Below the pieces are notes generated by a model, which had not been told where the DNA came from, made no database searches, and was given only the letters and a program-made list of their open reading frames with translations. A stretch of DNA of 64,000 bases from Phragmitibacter sp965284365 (lineage in GTDB: Bacteria; Verrucomicrobiota; Verrucomicrobiia; Verrucomicrobiales; Verrucomicrobiaceae), in the NCBI GenBank assembly GCA_965284365.1, contig OZ260079.1, forward strand, positions 682,001 to 746,000. The letters run 5' to 3'. This document shows positions 1-9,733 of this stretch, piece by piece. The translations under genes were made by a program, and so were the position numbers. The stretch's first letter is position 1. Every line of letters begins with the position of its first letter.

Positions 1-771
1 TTCGCGCTCATTCAGCCGGAGCAATCCGTGATCCACAAACAAACACCGCTGCTTCACACCCGCTTTGTGCAACAGCACCGCTAGCACTGTGGAGTCCACC
101 CCGCCGGATACCCCGCAGAGCACTTCACGACCGCCGACCTCTGTCTTGATCTGCTCCAGCAGCTGATTCTTGAAATCAGTGATGCTGAACTTGGCCAGCG
201 AATCCCCCGCCAGCGCCAGGAAGTTCTTAAGAATCTTCGTGCCTTCATGGGAGTGCGTCACCTCCGGATGGAATTGAATGCCGAAGAACTTCTCACCCCA
301 TTGCAAAGCCACCGGCACGTTGTCCAGGTTCGTGGCGATCACCTTCGTGCTTCCTGACAGGAAATCGACCGTATCCGAATGACTCATCCAGATCTGCGAT
401 TCCTGATTGACCCCAATGAAGAGACAGGTATCGCCGTCCGCTACCACCAACCGCGCCGGCCCATATTCCCGCGTCACACCCGGCTTCACCGTGCCACCAT
501 GTTTGATGTTCAGGAGTTGCATGCCGTAGCACACGCCTAGCACCGGCACGTTCAGTGACTTCAGCTTATCGAAATCCACATCCGGCGCGTTCACCTCGGA
601 AGTGCTGCGTGGCCCCCCGCTCAAAATAACAGCGCCCGGACTCTTCAATTCGCTCAACGCCGTAGGCGGATACAAATGCGAGGCAAACCCCAACTCACGA
701 ACCCGGCGCACAATCAACTGACTGTATTGCGAGCCATAGTCCAGCACTGCCACTTCACCTTCGGTCATCAT
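1..771 (-). CDS. guaA: GMP synthase (glutamine-hydrolysing), 5' part
   Basis: Converts XMP to GMP using glutamine and ATP in cytosolic purine synthesis. Only the N-terminal part lies here; the gene runs off the left edge. The glutamine amidotransferase class I domain is complete: the SQYSQLIVRRVRE start, the nucleophile loop GVCYGMQ with its catalytic Cys, and FHPEVTHSHEG carrying the catalytic His. It is followed by the start of the ATP-pyrophosphatase domain, with the P-loop SGGVDSTV. Two adjacent in-frame ATG codons (769-771 and 766-768) could start it. It is transcribed away from the esterase gene at 938, so 772-937 is a divergent promoter region. Identification is confident. Confidence 0.95.
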   Translation of the reverse strand, partial: MMTEGEVAVLDYGSQYSQLIVRRVRELGFASHLYPPTALSELKSPGAVILSGGPRSTSEVNAPDVDFDKLKSLNVPVLGVCYGMQLLNIKHGGTVKPGVTREYGPARLVVADGDTCLFIGVNQESQIWMSHSDTVDFLSGSTKVIATNLDNVPVALQWGEKFFGIQFHPEVTHSHEGTKILKNFLALAGDSLAKFSITDFKNQLLEQIKTEVGGREVLCGVSGGVDSTVLAVLLHKAGVKQRCLFVDHGLLRLNERE

Positions 772-937
772 AGGAAAATTTCGGAAGGCGTTAGTCATTC
801 GCGTGGATTTCCCCTGTGTCAAAGGCGGAAAGCCCGCCCGCTGGCCGATTTTAGCGCTGTCCCTCGGCGAACGCTTGCAATAGCCTGCATGCCCGTCGCG
901 TTCCCTCCGCTCTCATCCTCCTCATTCCGTTCCTTCC

Positions 938-1834
938 ATGAAGATCACCCTTTGCACGCTCACCGCCGTCCTCCTGGCAGCGCTAGCCACCCAAACCACC
1001 GCCGTCGCCGCCGACCGCCCCATCGTTAAACTCTGGCCTCAAGGCGCTCCTGAGAAAGAGGGCTTCAAGATGGAAGCCGAGAAGGAAGTGCCCAAAAAAG
1101 GCCCGGACGACGTCATGCGCCTCACAAACGTCACGGACCCCATCCTCACCGTTTATCAGCCCGAGAAACCAAACGGCACCGCCGTTATCGTCTGTCCCGG
1201 CGGTGGATACAGCATTCTCGCCTATGAACACGAAGGCAGCCAAACCTGCGAATGGCTAAACTCCCTCGGCATCACCGGCATCCTCCTTAAATACCGTGTC
1301 CCCGCCCGCGACCCGAAAAACCCCAGTGTCGAGCCTCTCCAGGATGCTCAGCGCGCCCTCAGCCTCGTGCGTAAACACGCTACCGAGTGGAAGATTGATC
1401 CGAAGAAAGTCGGTATCCTCGGCTTCTCTGCTGGTGGAAACCTCTGCGTTCTCTCCGCTCTCCACCCCAACGAGCGCACCTATCCCCAGGATGCCGCCGT
1501 GGACGAAGCTGACGCCACGCCGAATTTCGCCCTCGCCATCTATCCCGCCTACCTCTCCGTGAAGGGAAATGACTTCGAACTCACGCCCTCCATCAAAGTC
1601 ACTGACAAGGCTCCCCCCATCTTCATTGTGCATGCACACGACGACAAACTCAGTGCCAGCGGCAGCGCCCTCCTCTATTTGGAATACAAAAAACTCAATC
1701 TCCCTGCCGAACTGCACATCTTCACCAAAGGCGGCCACGGCTATGGCATGAAAAAAGCCGGCAATCCGGTAAACGAATGGCCCGCCCGCGCCGCCGACTG
1801 GCTCCGCAGCATGGGCCTCGCTTCCGCTCAGTAA
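938..1834 (+). CDS. secreted alpha/beta hydrolase, acetylesterase/xylan esterase-like (BD-FAE type)
   Basis: A 298-aa predicted exported esterase. Residues 1-25 form a signal peptide ending in AVAA. The fold markers are an HGG-type oxyanion loop PGGGY (87-91), the nucleophile elbow GFSAGG (Ser164), an Asp in HAHDDK and a His in GGHGYG near the C-terminus, giving a complete catalytic triad. Relatives are annotated as endo-1,4-beta-xylanase B or acetyl xylan esterases and remove ester groups from plant polysaccharides. The exact substrate cannot be read from the sequence. The gene ends 8 bases before the start of the cytochrome/WD40 gene, so the two are probably co-transcribed. Confidence 0.85.
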   Translation: MKITLCTLTAVLLAALATQTTAVAADRPIVKLWPQGAPEKEGFKMEAEKEVPKKGPDDVMRLTNVTDPILTVYQPEKPNGTAVIVCPGGGYSILAYEHEGSQTCEWLNSLGITGILLKYRVPARDPKNPSVEPLQDAQRALSLVRKHATEWKIDPKKVGILGFSAGGNLCVLSALHPNERTYPQDAAVDEADATPNFALAIYPAYLSVKGNDFELTPSIKVTDKAPPIFIVHAHDDKLSASGSALLYLEYKKLNLPAELHIFTKGGHGYGMKKAGNPVNEWPARAADWLRSMGLASAQ

Positions 1835-1842
1835 AATCAAAC

Positions 1843-3222
1843 ATGCGAGCCCGCTGGCCTCATCGCATTTATACCTTTTGGAGGCGGCCATGTGCCGCCT
1901 CCCTTGTTTGGCTCGCTCTCGCCAACGCATCCACCACCGCCGCTCCCGTCTCCTTTACCAAAGACCTCGCCCCCATCCTTTCGGACAAATGCCTCGCCTG
2001 CCACAAGGAAGGCAAAGCCAAAGGCAGCTACCGGGTCGACAACTTCGAAATCCTCTTTAAAGCCGGCGACGCGGAAGAACCCCCCATCACCGCCGGCAAA
2101 CCGGACGCCAGCCTCTTCTGGCAGCGCCTCATCACCGTTGACGAAGACGAGCGCATGCCGCAGAAAGACGATCCTCTGCCCAAAGCCCAGATCGAACTCT
2201 TCCAACGCTGGATCCAGGAAGGCGCCAAGTTCGATGGCTCCGACCCGCGCGCCGCGCTGAATTCCTATGCCGCAGGACCGGAAAAATTCACCGCCCCCGC
2301 CAAATACGCCCAACCCCTCCCCATCACAGCCATCGCTTGGCTGCCGGATGGCAATAGCCTCGTCACCAGCGGTTACCACGAAGTCCTGCTCTGGGACGTT
2401 CCGACCAAAAAACTCACCCGCCGCATCCCCGGCATGCCCGAGCGCGTCCTGGCCCTCAGCCTGCACCCGGATGGCAAGACCCTCGCCGTCGCCGGCGGCA
2501 TCCCCGGTAAACAGGGCGACGGCTACGTCATCGACATTACCTCAGGAAAAGTCCTCACCACGCTTCCTCGCGTGGGAGACACCATCCTCGCCGCCACCTT
2601 TTCCCCGGACGGCACTCTTCTGGCCACCGGCGATGCCGTGAATACCGTCCGCGTTTACCGCACTCAGGACTGGAAGCTCGCTTGGAAGGCCGAAGCCCAC
2701 GCCGACTGGGTCACGACCTTGGCTTTCTCACCCGACGGAAAACTCCTCGCCAGCGGTAGTCGTGACCGCGCTGCCCGGATCTACGACGCCGCCAACGGTG
2801 AGCCTGGCCTGTCTTACACAGGACACACCACCGCCATCACTACCCTTGCCTTTGATAAAGACGGGAAAACGGCCATCAGCGGCAGTTCCCTCGGCGAAAT
2901 CCGTCGATGGGGCACTCTGGACGATGAAAAAAAATACGAGCGCACCATCAGTGACCGCCGCCGCGAAGTTGCCCGCGTTGCCGTTAATGGTGACCTCCTC
3001 TACATCAGTTACGCCGACGGCGGTTTGACCGCCTACGACCTGAAAGCCAACAAAGACGCCCCCAGCCCTAAATTCGAAGCCCTCCCGCAGCGCATCTACG
3101 CTCTCGCCCTGGATCCCACTCGAAAGTTCCTCACCGCCGCCGGCGCCCGCGGCCAACTAAGAATCTGGCAACTCGACAACGGCCAACCCACCACCACCTT
3201 CACCGCCACCCCGGGCTGGTAA
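1843..3222 (+). CDS. exported c-type cytochrome / WD40 beta-propeller fusion
   Basis: The ATG at 1843 gives 459 aa and is preferred because a basic, hydrophobic export signal follows it; the frame stays open further upstream inside the previous gene. After the signal comes a planctomycete-type cytochrome c module (FTKDLAPILSDKCLACHKEG) with one CxxCH haem motif, of the kind found in PSC1/PSD1 proteins. The rest consists of WD40-like repeats, seen as recurring SPDGKLLASGS, LWD and TLAFDKDGKTAISGS blocks. This pairing is common in Planctomycetes and Verrucomicrobia and is usually periplasmic; the partner or redox role is unknown. Confidence 0.85.
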   Translation: MRARWPHRIYTFWRRPCAASLVWLALANASTTAAPVSFTKDLAPILSDKCLACHKEGKAKGSYRVDNFEILFKAGDAEEPPITAGKPDASLFWQRLITVDEDERMPQKDDPLPKAQIELFQRWIQEGAKFDGSDPRAALNSYAAGPEKFTAPAKYAQPLPITAIAWLPDGNSLVTSGYHEVLLWDVPTKKLTRRIPGMPERVLALSLHPDGKTLAVAGGIPGKQGDGYVIDITSGKVLTTLPRVGDTILAATFSPDGTLLATGDAVNTVRVYRTQDWKLAWKAEAHADWVTTLAFSPDGKLLASGSRDRAARIYDAANGEPGLSYTGHTTAITTLAFDKDGKTAISGSSLGEIRRWGTLDDEKKYERTISDRRREVARVAVNGDLLYISYADGGLTAYDLKANKDAPSPKFEALPQRIYALALDPTRKFLTAAGARGQLRIWQLDNGQPTTTFTATPGW

Positions 3223-3511
3223 TTCCTCACCACCAAGAACCTTCACGCATTCCTCCTGCATAGGGCCGCGCAGCGCGTCTTCGTGGTGACCAAATCCTCT
3301 TTCCCCTGACTGCGCCATCGCCTCTTCAAACTTGAAACTTCGCGCCTTCGCACGGCCCGTTCCCTGCGCCCAATCGCGCCCGGCCGCCGCAAATCCTGAC
3401 AGCCCGCTCGACAAGACGCGGTCTTTTCCTACAATGCGCTGCGCCATCCCACTTGTGCCCACGGCGCAATGGCCTATTTTCCGTCCTACCCACTTCTGAC
3501 TTTTCGACTTT

Positions 3512-4816
3512 ATGCCAAAGCTCATCAAGATGCCCAAACTCAGTGACACCATGACCGAAGGCACTTTGGTCAAATGGCACGTCAAGGAAGGAGACCAGAT
3601 TGAGGTGGGCAAAGTCGTTGCCGACGTGGAGACCGACAAGGCCACCATGGAAATGGAAGCCTTTGAGTCCGGCAAAATCCACAAGCTCGTCGTGCCCGCA
3701 GGCGGCAAAGTCGTCCTCGGCGGCGCATTGATCGTCCTCCTGGAAGAAGGTGAAGAAGCCCCTGCCGATTTGGACGCATGGATATCGAGCCAGTCCGCTG
3801 CGGCGCCTGCTCCGAAAGAAGCCAGCAAAGACAAAGATTCCTCTGGTGGTTCCGACAAGAAGAAAGCCTTCTCCGGCAGTCTCCCTCCCAGAGGTCCTAG
3901 TGCGAAACCTCGTACGGTTGCCTCCAACGGCGCTCGTGTAAAGGCTTCCCCCCTGGCTCGAAAGATCGCCGAATCCAAAGGCGTCGACCTCTCCTCCCTC
4001 ACCGGTACCGGCCCCGGCGGACGCATCATCGCCGCCGATATCGAGTCCGCTCCTGCCGGCGGCATCTCAGGTGGCGGCGCGCCCGCCAAAGCTGTACAGA
4101 CCATCCGGCCCGTCGCCGGCCCCGATGACGAACGCATCCCGCTCACCGGCATGCGCACCATCATCGCCGAGCGTCTATTCGCCTCGAAGACCCAGATCCC
4201 CCACTTTTACCTCAACATGGAAGTGGATGCGGCCCCGCTCATGTCCTTCCGCAAGCACGTCAACGACTCCTCAGAGAAGACCAGCGGCAACAAATACAGC
4301 GTTAATGACTTCGTCCTGAAAGCCGTCGTCCGCGCCGCCGCCGCCGTGCCTGCCGTAAATGCCTCTTTCGATGGCGACGCCATCGTCCAGTTCAAGCACG
4401 TCAACCTCAGCGTGGCCATCGCCGTGCCCGATGGTCTCGTCACTCCGGTGATCAAAGCCGCCGACAAAAAGACGCTCCTCGATATCAGCCAGGCCGTGAA
4501 AGACATGGCGACCCGCGCCAAGAACAAAAAGCTCAGCCCCGATGAATTTGCTGGCGGCACCATCACCGTTAGCAATCTCGGCGCATATGGCATCGACCAG
4601 TTCTCCGCCATCATCAATCCTCCTCAGGCCGCTATCATTAGCGTCGGCAGCATCCGCGCCGTCCCCGTCGTTAGTGACAAAGGCCAGATCGTTCCCGGCC
4701 AGCGCATGTGGATCGGCATCAGCGCCGATCACCGCGTGGTCGACGGCGCCGTCGCCGCCACCTTCCTCGCCGAAATGCGCCGCCTTCTGGAAAACCCCGC
4801 CCTGATGCTGGTCTAA
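3512..4816 (+). CDS. pdhC: dihydrolipoamide acetyltransferase, E2 of pyruvate dehydrogenase
   Basis: A 434-aa 2-oxoacid dehydrogenase E2 that transfers acetyl groups from lipoyl-lysine to CoA. Residues 1-80 form a single lipoyl domain with the lipoylated Lys43 in ETDKATME. A Ser/Lys-rich linker follows, then a peripheral subunit-binding domain (about 143-178, ASPLARKIAESKGVDL through GPGGRIIAADI). The catalytic core from about 205 onward ends with the active-site motif DHRVVDGA. The single lipoyl domain and core sequence fit pyruvate rather than 2-oxoglutarate dehydrogenase. No E1 or E3 gene is adjacent, so the other subunits are encoded elsewhere. About 290 non-coding bases precede it without a recognised signal. 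Confidence 0.9.
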   Translation: MPKLIKMPKLSDTMTEGTLVKWHVKEGDQIEVGKVVADVETDKATMEMEAFESGKIHKLVVPAGGKVVLGGALIVLLEEGEEAPADLDAWISSQSAAAPAPKEASKDKDSSGGSDKKKAFSGSLPPRGPSAKPRTVASNGARVKASPLARKIAESKGVDLSSLTGTGPGGRIIAADIESAPAGGISGGGAPAKAVQTIRPVAGPDDERIPLTGMRTIIAERLFASKTQIPHFYLNMEVDAAPLMSFRKHVNDSSEKTSGNKYSVNDFVLKAVVRAAAAVPAVNASFDGDAIVQFKHVNLSVAIAVPDGLVTPVIKAADKKTLLDISQAVKDMATRAKNKKLSPDEFAGGTITVSNLGAYGIDQFSAIINPPQAAIISVGSIRAVPVVSDKGQIVPGQRMWIGISADHRVVDGAVAATFLAEMRRLLENPALMLV

Positions 4817-5091
4817 GAGCCAGTTCGAAGCGAAAGCCCCAACAAAGGAGCGCGGCTGCCCCAGCCGTCGCCCTCCGCACCGCCACACCCTCGGCGAAAC
4901 ATCTTCCCTTCAACGCTGGCCACACCAACGTGGTGGCGGGGGTCCCCCACGCCCACACCATCAAGCGGCTTGCCGCCACTTCAAAATGGCCGCACCATAA
5001 TCCGTCTCCACTGCTCACGGACAAATAACGCCTGCATTCTCACCTGAATCGGCCCCATCATCCGGGCCCACCTCTCCACCCCCTTCGGCAG

Positions 5092-5712
5092 ATGACTCCC
5101 TCCGACACTCGCCTCGCCGAACGTTGGGCAGCCCTCTGTTCTCGTCACAACCTCCGCGCAGACGCACCCTCGGCTTGGCAGGACCTATACACCGCCTACC
5201 GCGCAGAAGGCCGGGCCTATCACAATCTCGATCACATCGCGGCTTGCCTCGCTTGCTTCGATTCCTTTGCTCATCTCGCCGAGAACAAATCGGCCGTAAA
5301 ATTCGCCATCTGGTTTCACGACATTGTCTATGATTCCCGATCCTCCGCCCAGAATGAAGAGCGCAGCAGTGAAGTGGCCGCCTCCTTCCTCGCCCCTACC
5401 GCCCTCGTGCCTTCTGTCACTGAGATCATTCTCGCCACGAAACACCACACACCTCCCGGCTCCCGCGATGCCGCCTTGATGTGCGATATCGATCTGAGCA
5501 TCCTGGGTAGCCCCGCATCTGCCTACGACGTTTATGCCAACGCTATTCGGGAGGAATACAACTGGCTCCCCGCTCCGGACTACGCCGCTGGCAGAGCCAA
5601 AGTTCTCCACTACTTCCTGGACCAAAAACACATTTACCATCTGGAAGAATTTCGCGCACAATTCGAAGCGCAAGCGCGCAAGAACCTCCAGCGCGAGCTC
5701 GATCATCGATAA
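5092..5712 (+). CDS. HD-superfamily metal-dependent phosphohydrolase
   Basis: A 206-aa soluble protein. The HD signature is readable: YHNLDH (His44, His48), then WFHDIVYD (His76-Asp77), and NEERS with the helix after it, as in the predicted HD-superfamily metal-dependent hydrolases of about 200 aa. These proteins are thought to hydrolyse a phosphoester, but the physiological substrate is unknown. Some databases mislabel the family as an NMDA-receptor subunit. The following alpha/beta hydrolase gene begins about 50 bases after its stop, so the two may form a short operon. Confidence 0.8.
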   Translation: MTPSDTRLAERWAALCSRHNLRADAPSAWQDLYTAYRAEGRAYHNLDHIAACLACFDSFAHLAENKSAVKFAIWFHDIVYDSRSSAQNEERSSEVAASFLAPTALVPSVTEIILATKHHTPPGSRDAALMCDIDLSILGSPASAYDVYANAIREEYNWLPAPDYAAGRAKVLHYFLDQKHIYHLEEFRAQFEAQARKNLQRELDHR

Positions 5713-5764
5713 GCCCTGGAAACAGACCCCCGCACCGTCGCACCGCACCACACCACGCCAGACA

Positions 5765-6619
5765 ATGCGCACTCTTCTTCTCCTTCTTTGTTTCATGCTG
5801 CCCATGGCCGCTTACTCTCAGTCCCAGTCAGACTCCCCCGGCCGCTACGCTCCCGTAAATGGCCTGAAGCTCTATTACGAACTTCACGGCGACAGCAATA
5901 ACATCGGCAACGGCAAGCCTCTCGTCCTCCTCCACGGCGGCGGCTCCACCATCGAGACCACCTATGGCCGCATCTTACCCGCACTCGCAAAATCGCATCA
6001 CGTCATCGCCATCGAACTCCAAGCTCACGGCCACACCCCAGACATCGACCGGTCTTTGAGCTTCGAACAGGATGCCGACGATGTGGCAGAGCTCATGCGC
6101 CAACTGCAGATCACAAAGGCGGACTTCATGGGCTTCAGCAATGGCGGCACCACTTGCCTCCAGATCGCCCTCCGCCATCCGGCGCTTGTTCATAAACTCG
6201 TGTTGGCTTCCGCCACCTACCGCAGAGATGGCATGCCCGCCGGTTTCTTCGAAGGCTTCCCGAATGCAAAACTGGAGACCATGCCCGCCCCCTTGCACAC
6301 CGCTTATCTCAAAGCCAATCCCGACCCCAAAGGTCTCCAGGCCATGTTTGATCGCGACGTCGCCCGCATGATCGCGTTCAAGGACATCGCCGACGAGAAA
6401 GTCCAGAGCATCCAGGCTCCCACCCTCGTCCTCAATGGCGACAAAGAAGTCGTCAGCGCCGAGCATGCACTCAAGCTCTCACGTACCCTGCCTCACGGAC
6501 AACTCTGCATACTCCCCGGCGGACACGGCGACTACATTGGAGAAATTTGCGCCCCTCGAAAAGACAGCCCTATCCCCAACTTGGTCACTACCCTGATCTC
6601 AGACTTCCTGACCGAATAG
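5765..6619 (+). CDS. exported alpha/beta hydrolase
   Basis: A 284-aa protein starting at ATG 5765, chosen because a typical signal peptide (MRTLLLLLCFMLPMAAYSQ) begins there; the frame extends upstream into the HD gene. It shows the alpha/beta-hydrolase elements LLHGGG (oxyanion hole), GFSNGG with nucleophile Ser125, LNGDKEVV with the acid position, and PGGHGDY with the catalytic His. Relatives include 3-oxoadipate enol-lactonase-like esterases, but no substrate can be assigned. It is probably periplasmic. Confidence 0.8.
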   Translation: MRTLLLLLCFMLPMAAYSQSQSDSPGRYAPVNGLKLYYELHGDSNNIGNGKPLVLLHGGGSTIETTYGRILPALAKSHHVIAIELQAHGHTPDIDRSLSFEQDADDVAELMRQLQITKADFMGFSNGGTTCLQIALRHPALVHKLVLASATYRRDGMPAGFFEGFPNAKLETMPAPLHTAYLKANPDPKGLQAMFDRDVARMIAFKDIADEKVQSIQAPTLVLNGDKEVVSAEHALKLSRTLPHGQLCILPGGHGDYIGEICAPRKDSPIPNLVTTLISDFLTE

Positions 6620-6668
6620 CACCATCTCACAACTTCCGCAGCAAACGCGCCTTCATTCATTGAAACTG

Positions 6669-6760
6669 GACCCCGTAGGGGTCGTCCATGAATAGCCCGG
6701 AGTCGAACGACTCCGGGTACTACATCGTGAAGCACTCGACCCTAGAGGGGTCGTCCTATG
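6669..6760. repeat. REP-like cluster of small palindromes
   Basis: Between two converging genes lie three hairpins: GACCCC-gta-GGGGTC (6669-6683), CCCGGAGTC-gaac-GACTCCGGG (6696-6717), and GACCC-taga-GGGGTC followed by GTCCTATG (about 6738-6758). The first and third are variants of one unit, each ending in GGGGTCGTCC. A related unit occurs at 39553-39572, so this looks like a dispersed intergenic repeat family that may also act as a terminator for the flanking convergent genes. Confidence 0.6.
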
Positions 6761-6792
6761 CGCGCACAGCTTTGTTAGGCCAACACACTCCA

Positions 6793-9585
6793 TCACTTCC
6801 CCCCATTCCGTCGCACCGCCAGACTCTCCCGGACCTGCCGCGCCACAATGGCATCATCAATCTTCCCGGAATTGGAAAGCTCGTTGATATAAGCATCCAG
6901 CGCCGACTCATAAATATCCCAAAGCGGCGCCATCTTCTCCTTCTGCTCGGCATCCAGCTTGTTCAATGCCTGACGATACGTGCCTCGTAACGTCTTCAAA
7001 GATTGCGGCAAATTCGGGGCATCCGTTTCGGGCACCGACCGACCCTGCTGAATGCGCGTCGTTTCATCTCGCAACGCCGTCAGATCCACAGCCCTGCCAT
7101 TCTGTTGCGCCGTCGCCATGGCACGACTCAGGGCTCCCAGGTAATTTTGATTCAAGTTCTGGCGCTGCTGCCCAAATGGCTCCGTGATATGCGTCTGGGT
7201 CCGCGCATTCATGCTCGACTCCAGTTGTGTCAGCCGTTCATCCGCGACAACCACTTCGGTGGACGGTTCCGTCGAAGCCGGTGCGAAAGAACTGCTTCCT
7301 GATTCCCACTCCACCAAAAATCCCGTGGGATACCCTTGCGTCGGCGGAGCCGCAAAACTGATGTCACTCCAGAAAAACTCTCCGTCGCGTTGCAAATAGA
7401 CCGCATGGAACGGCCAGGCGCCGCCCCGTTTCTCGCCATTTGGAAGCCCCTCGCCCCACCGCTGAATCGTAAAGGGCTCACCTGACATCCATCGCCAGGA
7501 TTCACCCGGATTCATTTTTGAACCACCCAGCCAAAACGATGCAAATCTTGTTCCCAAGTATCGCCGGAACCAGCTCCGGACAAACGCATCCTCCTCCAGG
7601 GTATTGATCGTAGCCAGATGGCCTCCCATCTGCGTCGCTCTGTTCCTGGCTTGATCCCACTTGCAGAGAATCGGGACGTACTGGTAGCGATGACCGTTAT
7701 AAGTCAGCACCTGACTCGCTGCAGGGATCGGCACGTATATTCTCGGACCAGTCCGCGAAGGATCAGACTTCGGTGGTGGCATGGAAGTGCCCAACGTGGC
7801 ATTGCTGGGCGCGCCTGCCTTTTCCACCGCACCCCATTCAATCACATAGGAATATGAATTGTCGCCGCGCACGTCATCCCAACATAGCACCGCCTTGTCG
7901 CCCATTTGCCGCGACTCAAGGCTGAGCACCTGATTTGGTTCCGTGAGATTGTTTGGCCAGCCTGGCAACCAACCCGTGTACTCAAAAGCCTCTTCCGTCA
8001 CCCATTCCCATTTCCCGCCAATCACTTGCCTGCGTCCTCCAATCAATATTCGCCCAAAACGCGGCAACCGACTCGCAAACACACTTTTGATCCATGAATC
8101 TTCCGCGGCCGAATTGATCGTGGCCAGGTATCCCCCTTTGCTGCTCGCAGCCTGTTTCGCGGCCAGCCAGTCCAGTGGCTTGGCGATCAGTTGATAGCGA
8201 TGCCCGTTGTAAACAAAAGTCGGTGAATCGTTCAGAACATTGGCGGGAGACCCCGTTGTTGTTGGCTTTGGGACCGAACCCGTTGGTATCGGGGTGACTA
8301 GTGTCGGCACCGTAGGCGGATTCGTCGGCAGCGAAACTGGGATCCTAGTGCCGCCCTCGGTCACCACCGGCTCAGGTCCAGGCGCAGGCACCGTCACCCC
8401 CTTGTCCTTCCACACCATATAGCCCACCCCGGCCATGGCTAGAACTCCCAGCACCATCACCAAGATACCGGATCCACCCTTGGCTTTGGCCGTCGGTGCA
8501 GAATGCGGGGGCATATGCGCGTGAGGGCCATGCTTCGGCCCTCCAAGGCGCTGACGCTCATAGGCCTTCCGCGCCGCCGCCTTCGGAATCGCCGCGCTGC
8601 TCATCGCATCACCTTCACGCACAATCGGCGTGGACAGAATATCATCCAGGGCTCGCCGGATTTCATACGCGCTCTGATAGCGATCTTCCCGGTCCGACTC
8701 CATTGCCTTGGCAATGATCATGTCAAACCTCGGATCCGTGCCTACTCGTGCGGAAGGCAGCCGGAACATCCCTCGCGGAATGTCCCCCGTGAGCATGTTG
8801 TACAACATCACCCCCACCGCATAGAGGTCTGCGCGGTGATCCGGCTCCATGCCAATGGTTAAGGCCTCCGGAGCCAGAAAGTCTGGCGTCCCCAGCGTCA
8901 TGTTGGGATTCGTCAGCCCTGGCAGCCCCGGCATCTCCCCTCCTTTTGCCAACCCAAAATCCGCCACCTTCACCTGCCCATCCATGTTGATCAGGATGTT
9001 CGCGGGCTTGATGTCTCGATGCACCACGCCATTGGCATGCGCATAGGATAGCGCATCGCAAACATGGGCCGTGATCGCCAGCGCATGGTCCGCGGGCAGT
9101 CGGCCCTGGCTTACCACCATCTGCGCCACATCAGTGCCGTCCACATACTCCATCACGAAGTACAGCAGCGACCCTGCCGCCTCCCCGAAGTCGAACACGT
9201 TGACAATCCCTGGGTGATTCATGCGCCCCATCGTGCGGGCCTCATTCTTGAATCGATCCACGAAATTCTGGTCGGTATCCTCCAGGGCTTCCAAAGGCAA
9301 TACCTTGATGGCGACCAGACGATCCAGCGACTTCTGCCTAGCCTTATAAACGGCCCCCATCCCCCCTTTGCCCACCAGTCCAATGAACTCGTATTGGGAG
9401 AGGAGTCCCTGAAGGAACTCGATGGTCGGCGGCTCCCAATGTCCGGGCTTGGACCCTACCCGACTGGAGATCGGCGCCACGGGTGACACTCGTGCCACAT
9501 TCTGACTCTCAGATTCCGTCGACCATTCCGATCCCGGCAGCTCTTCAGCACTGGAATCAGAGGTGGAAGCGGAACCATCACGCAT
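6793..9585 (-). CDS. membrane Ser/Thr protein kinase with two C-type-lectin-like domains
   Basis: A 930-aa Hanks-type kinase. The cytoplasmic kinase domain (about 65-315) has the glycine loop GKGGMGAVYKA, the ATP-binding Lys94, HRDIKPANIL (189-198), DFG (209-211) and APE (238-240), so it should be active. A Pro/His-rich linker leads to one membrane span (about 373-391). The outside part carries two related C-type-lectin-like modules (about 457-585 and 627-761), each beginning YNGHRYQ and containing GGYLATIN or GGHLATIN; the disulphide cysteines of animal lectins are largely missing. The last 150 residues are helical and charged. Ligand and targets are unknown. It is transcribed divergently from the glycosyltransferase pair. 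Confidence 0.88.
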   Translation of the reverse strand: MRDGSASTSDSSAEELPGSEWSTESESQNVARVSPVAPISSRVGSKPGHWEPPTIEFLQGLLSQYEFIGLVGKGGMGAVYKARQKSLDRLVAIKVLPLEALEDTDQNFVDRFKNEARTMGRMNHPGIVNVFDFGEAAGSLLYFVMEYVDGTDVAQMVVSQGRLPADHALAITAHVCDALSYAHANGVVHRDIKPANILINMDGQVKVADFGLAKGGEMPGLPGLTNPNMTLGTPDFLAPEALTIGMEPDHRADLYAVGVMLYNMLTGDIPRGMFRLPSARVGTDPRFDMIIAKAMESDREDRYQSAYEIRRALDDILSTPIVREGDAMSSAAIPKAAARKAYERQRLGGPKHGPHAHMPPHSAPTAKAKGGSGILVMVLGVLAMAGVGYMVWKDKGVTVPAPGPEPVVTEGGTRIPVSLPTNPPTVPTLVTPIPTGSVPKPTTTGSPANVLNDSPTFVYNGHRYQLIAKPLDWLAAKQAASSKGGYLATINSAAEDSWIKSVFASRLPRFGRILIGGRRQVIGGKWEWVTEEAFEYTGWLPGWPNNLTEPNQVLSLESRQMGDKAVLCWDDVRGDNSYSYVIEWGAVEKAGAPSNATLGTSMPPPKSDPSRTGPRIYVPIPAASQVLTYNGHRYQYVPILCKWDQARNRATQMGGHLATINTLEEDAFVRSWFRRYLGTRFASFWLGGSKMNPGESWRWMSGEPFTIQRWGEGLPNGEKRGGAWPFHAVYLQRDGEFFWSDISFAAPPTQGYPTGFLVEWESGSSSFAPASTEPSTEVVVADERLTQLESSMNARTQTHITEPFGQQRQNLNQNYLGALSRAMATAQQNGRAVDLTALRDETTRIQQGRSVPETDAPNLPQSLKTLRGTYRQALNKLDAEQKEKMAPLWDIYESALDAYINELSNSGKIDDAIVARQVRESLAVRRNGGK

Positions 9586-9658
9586 CAGACGGTAGACATA
9601 CCGAATTAAATGCCTCTGAAAAGAAGTAATTGCGCCATGAGATATACAGGCAACGCCC

Positions 9659-9687
9659 TTGAAAAACGTTCGCCACTCTCATATATT
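9659..9687 (+). promoter_or_regulatory. candidate sigma-70 promoter for the glycosyltransferase pair
   Basis: In the AT-rich gap between divergent genes, TTGAAA (9659-9664) and TATATT (9682-9687) are separated by 17 bases, about 45 bases before the ATG at 9734. The surrounding TATA-rich stretch gives other possible -10 boxes, so the exact position is tentative. Confidence 0.35.
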
Positions 9688-9733
9688 ATAATAACCATAA
9701 TATTCGACACTTCTGTCTCTGCCTCGTTCTCGC

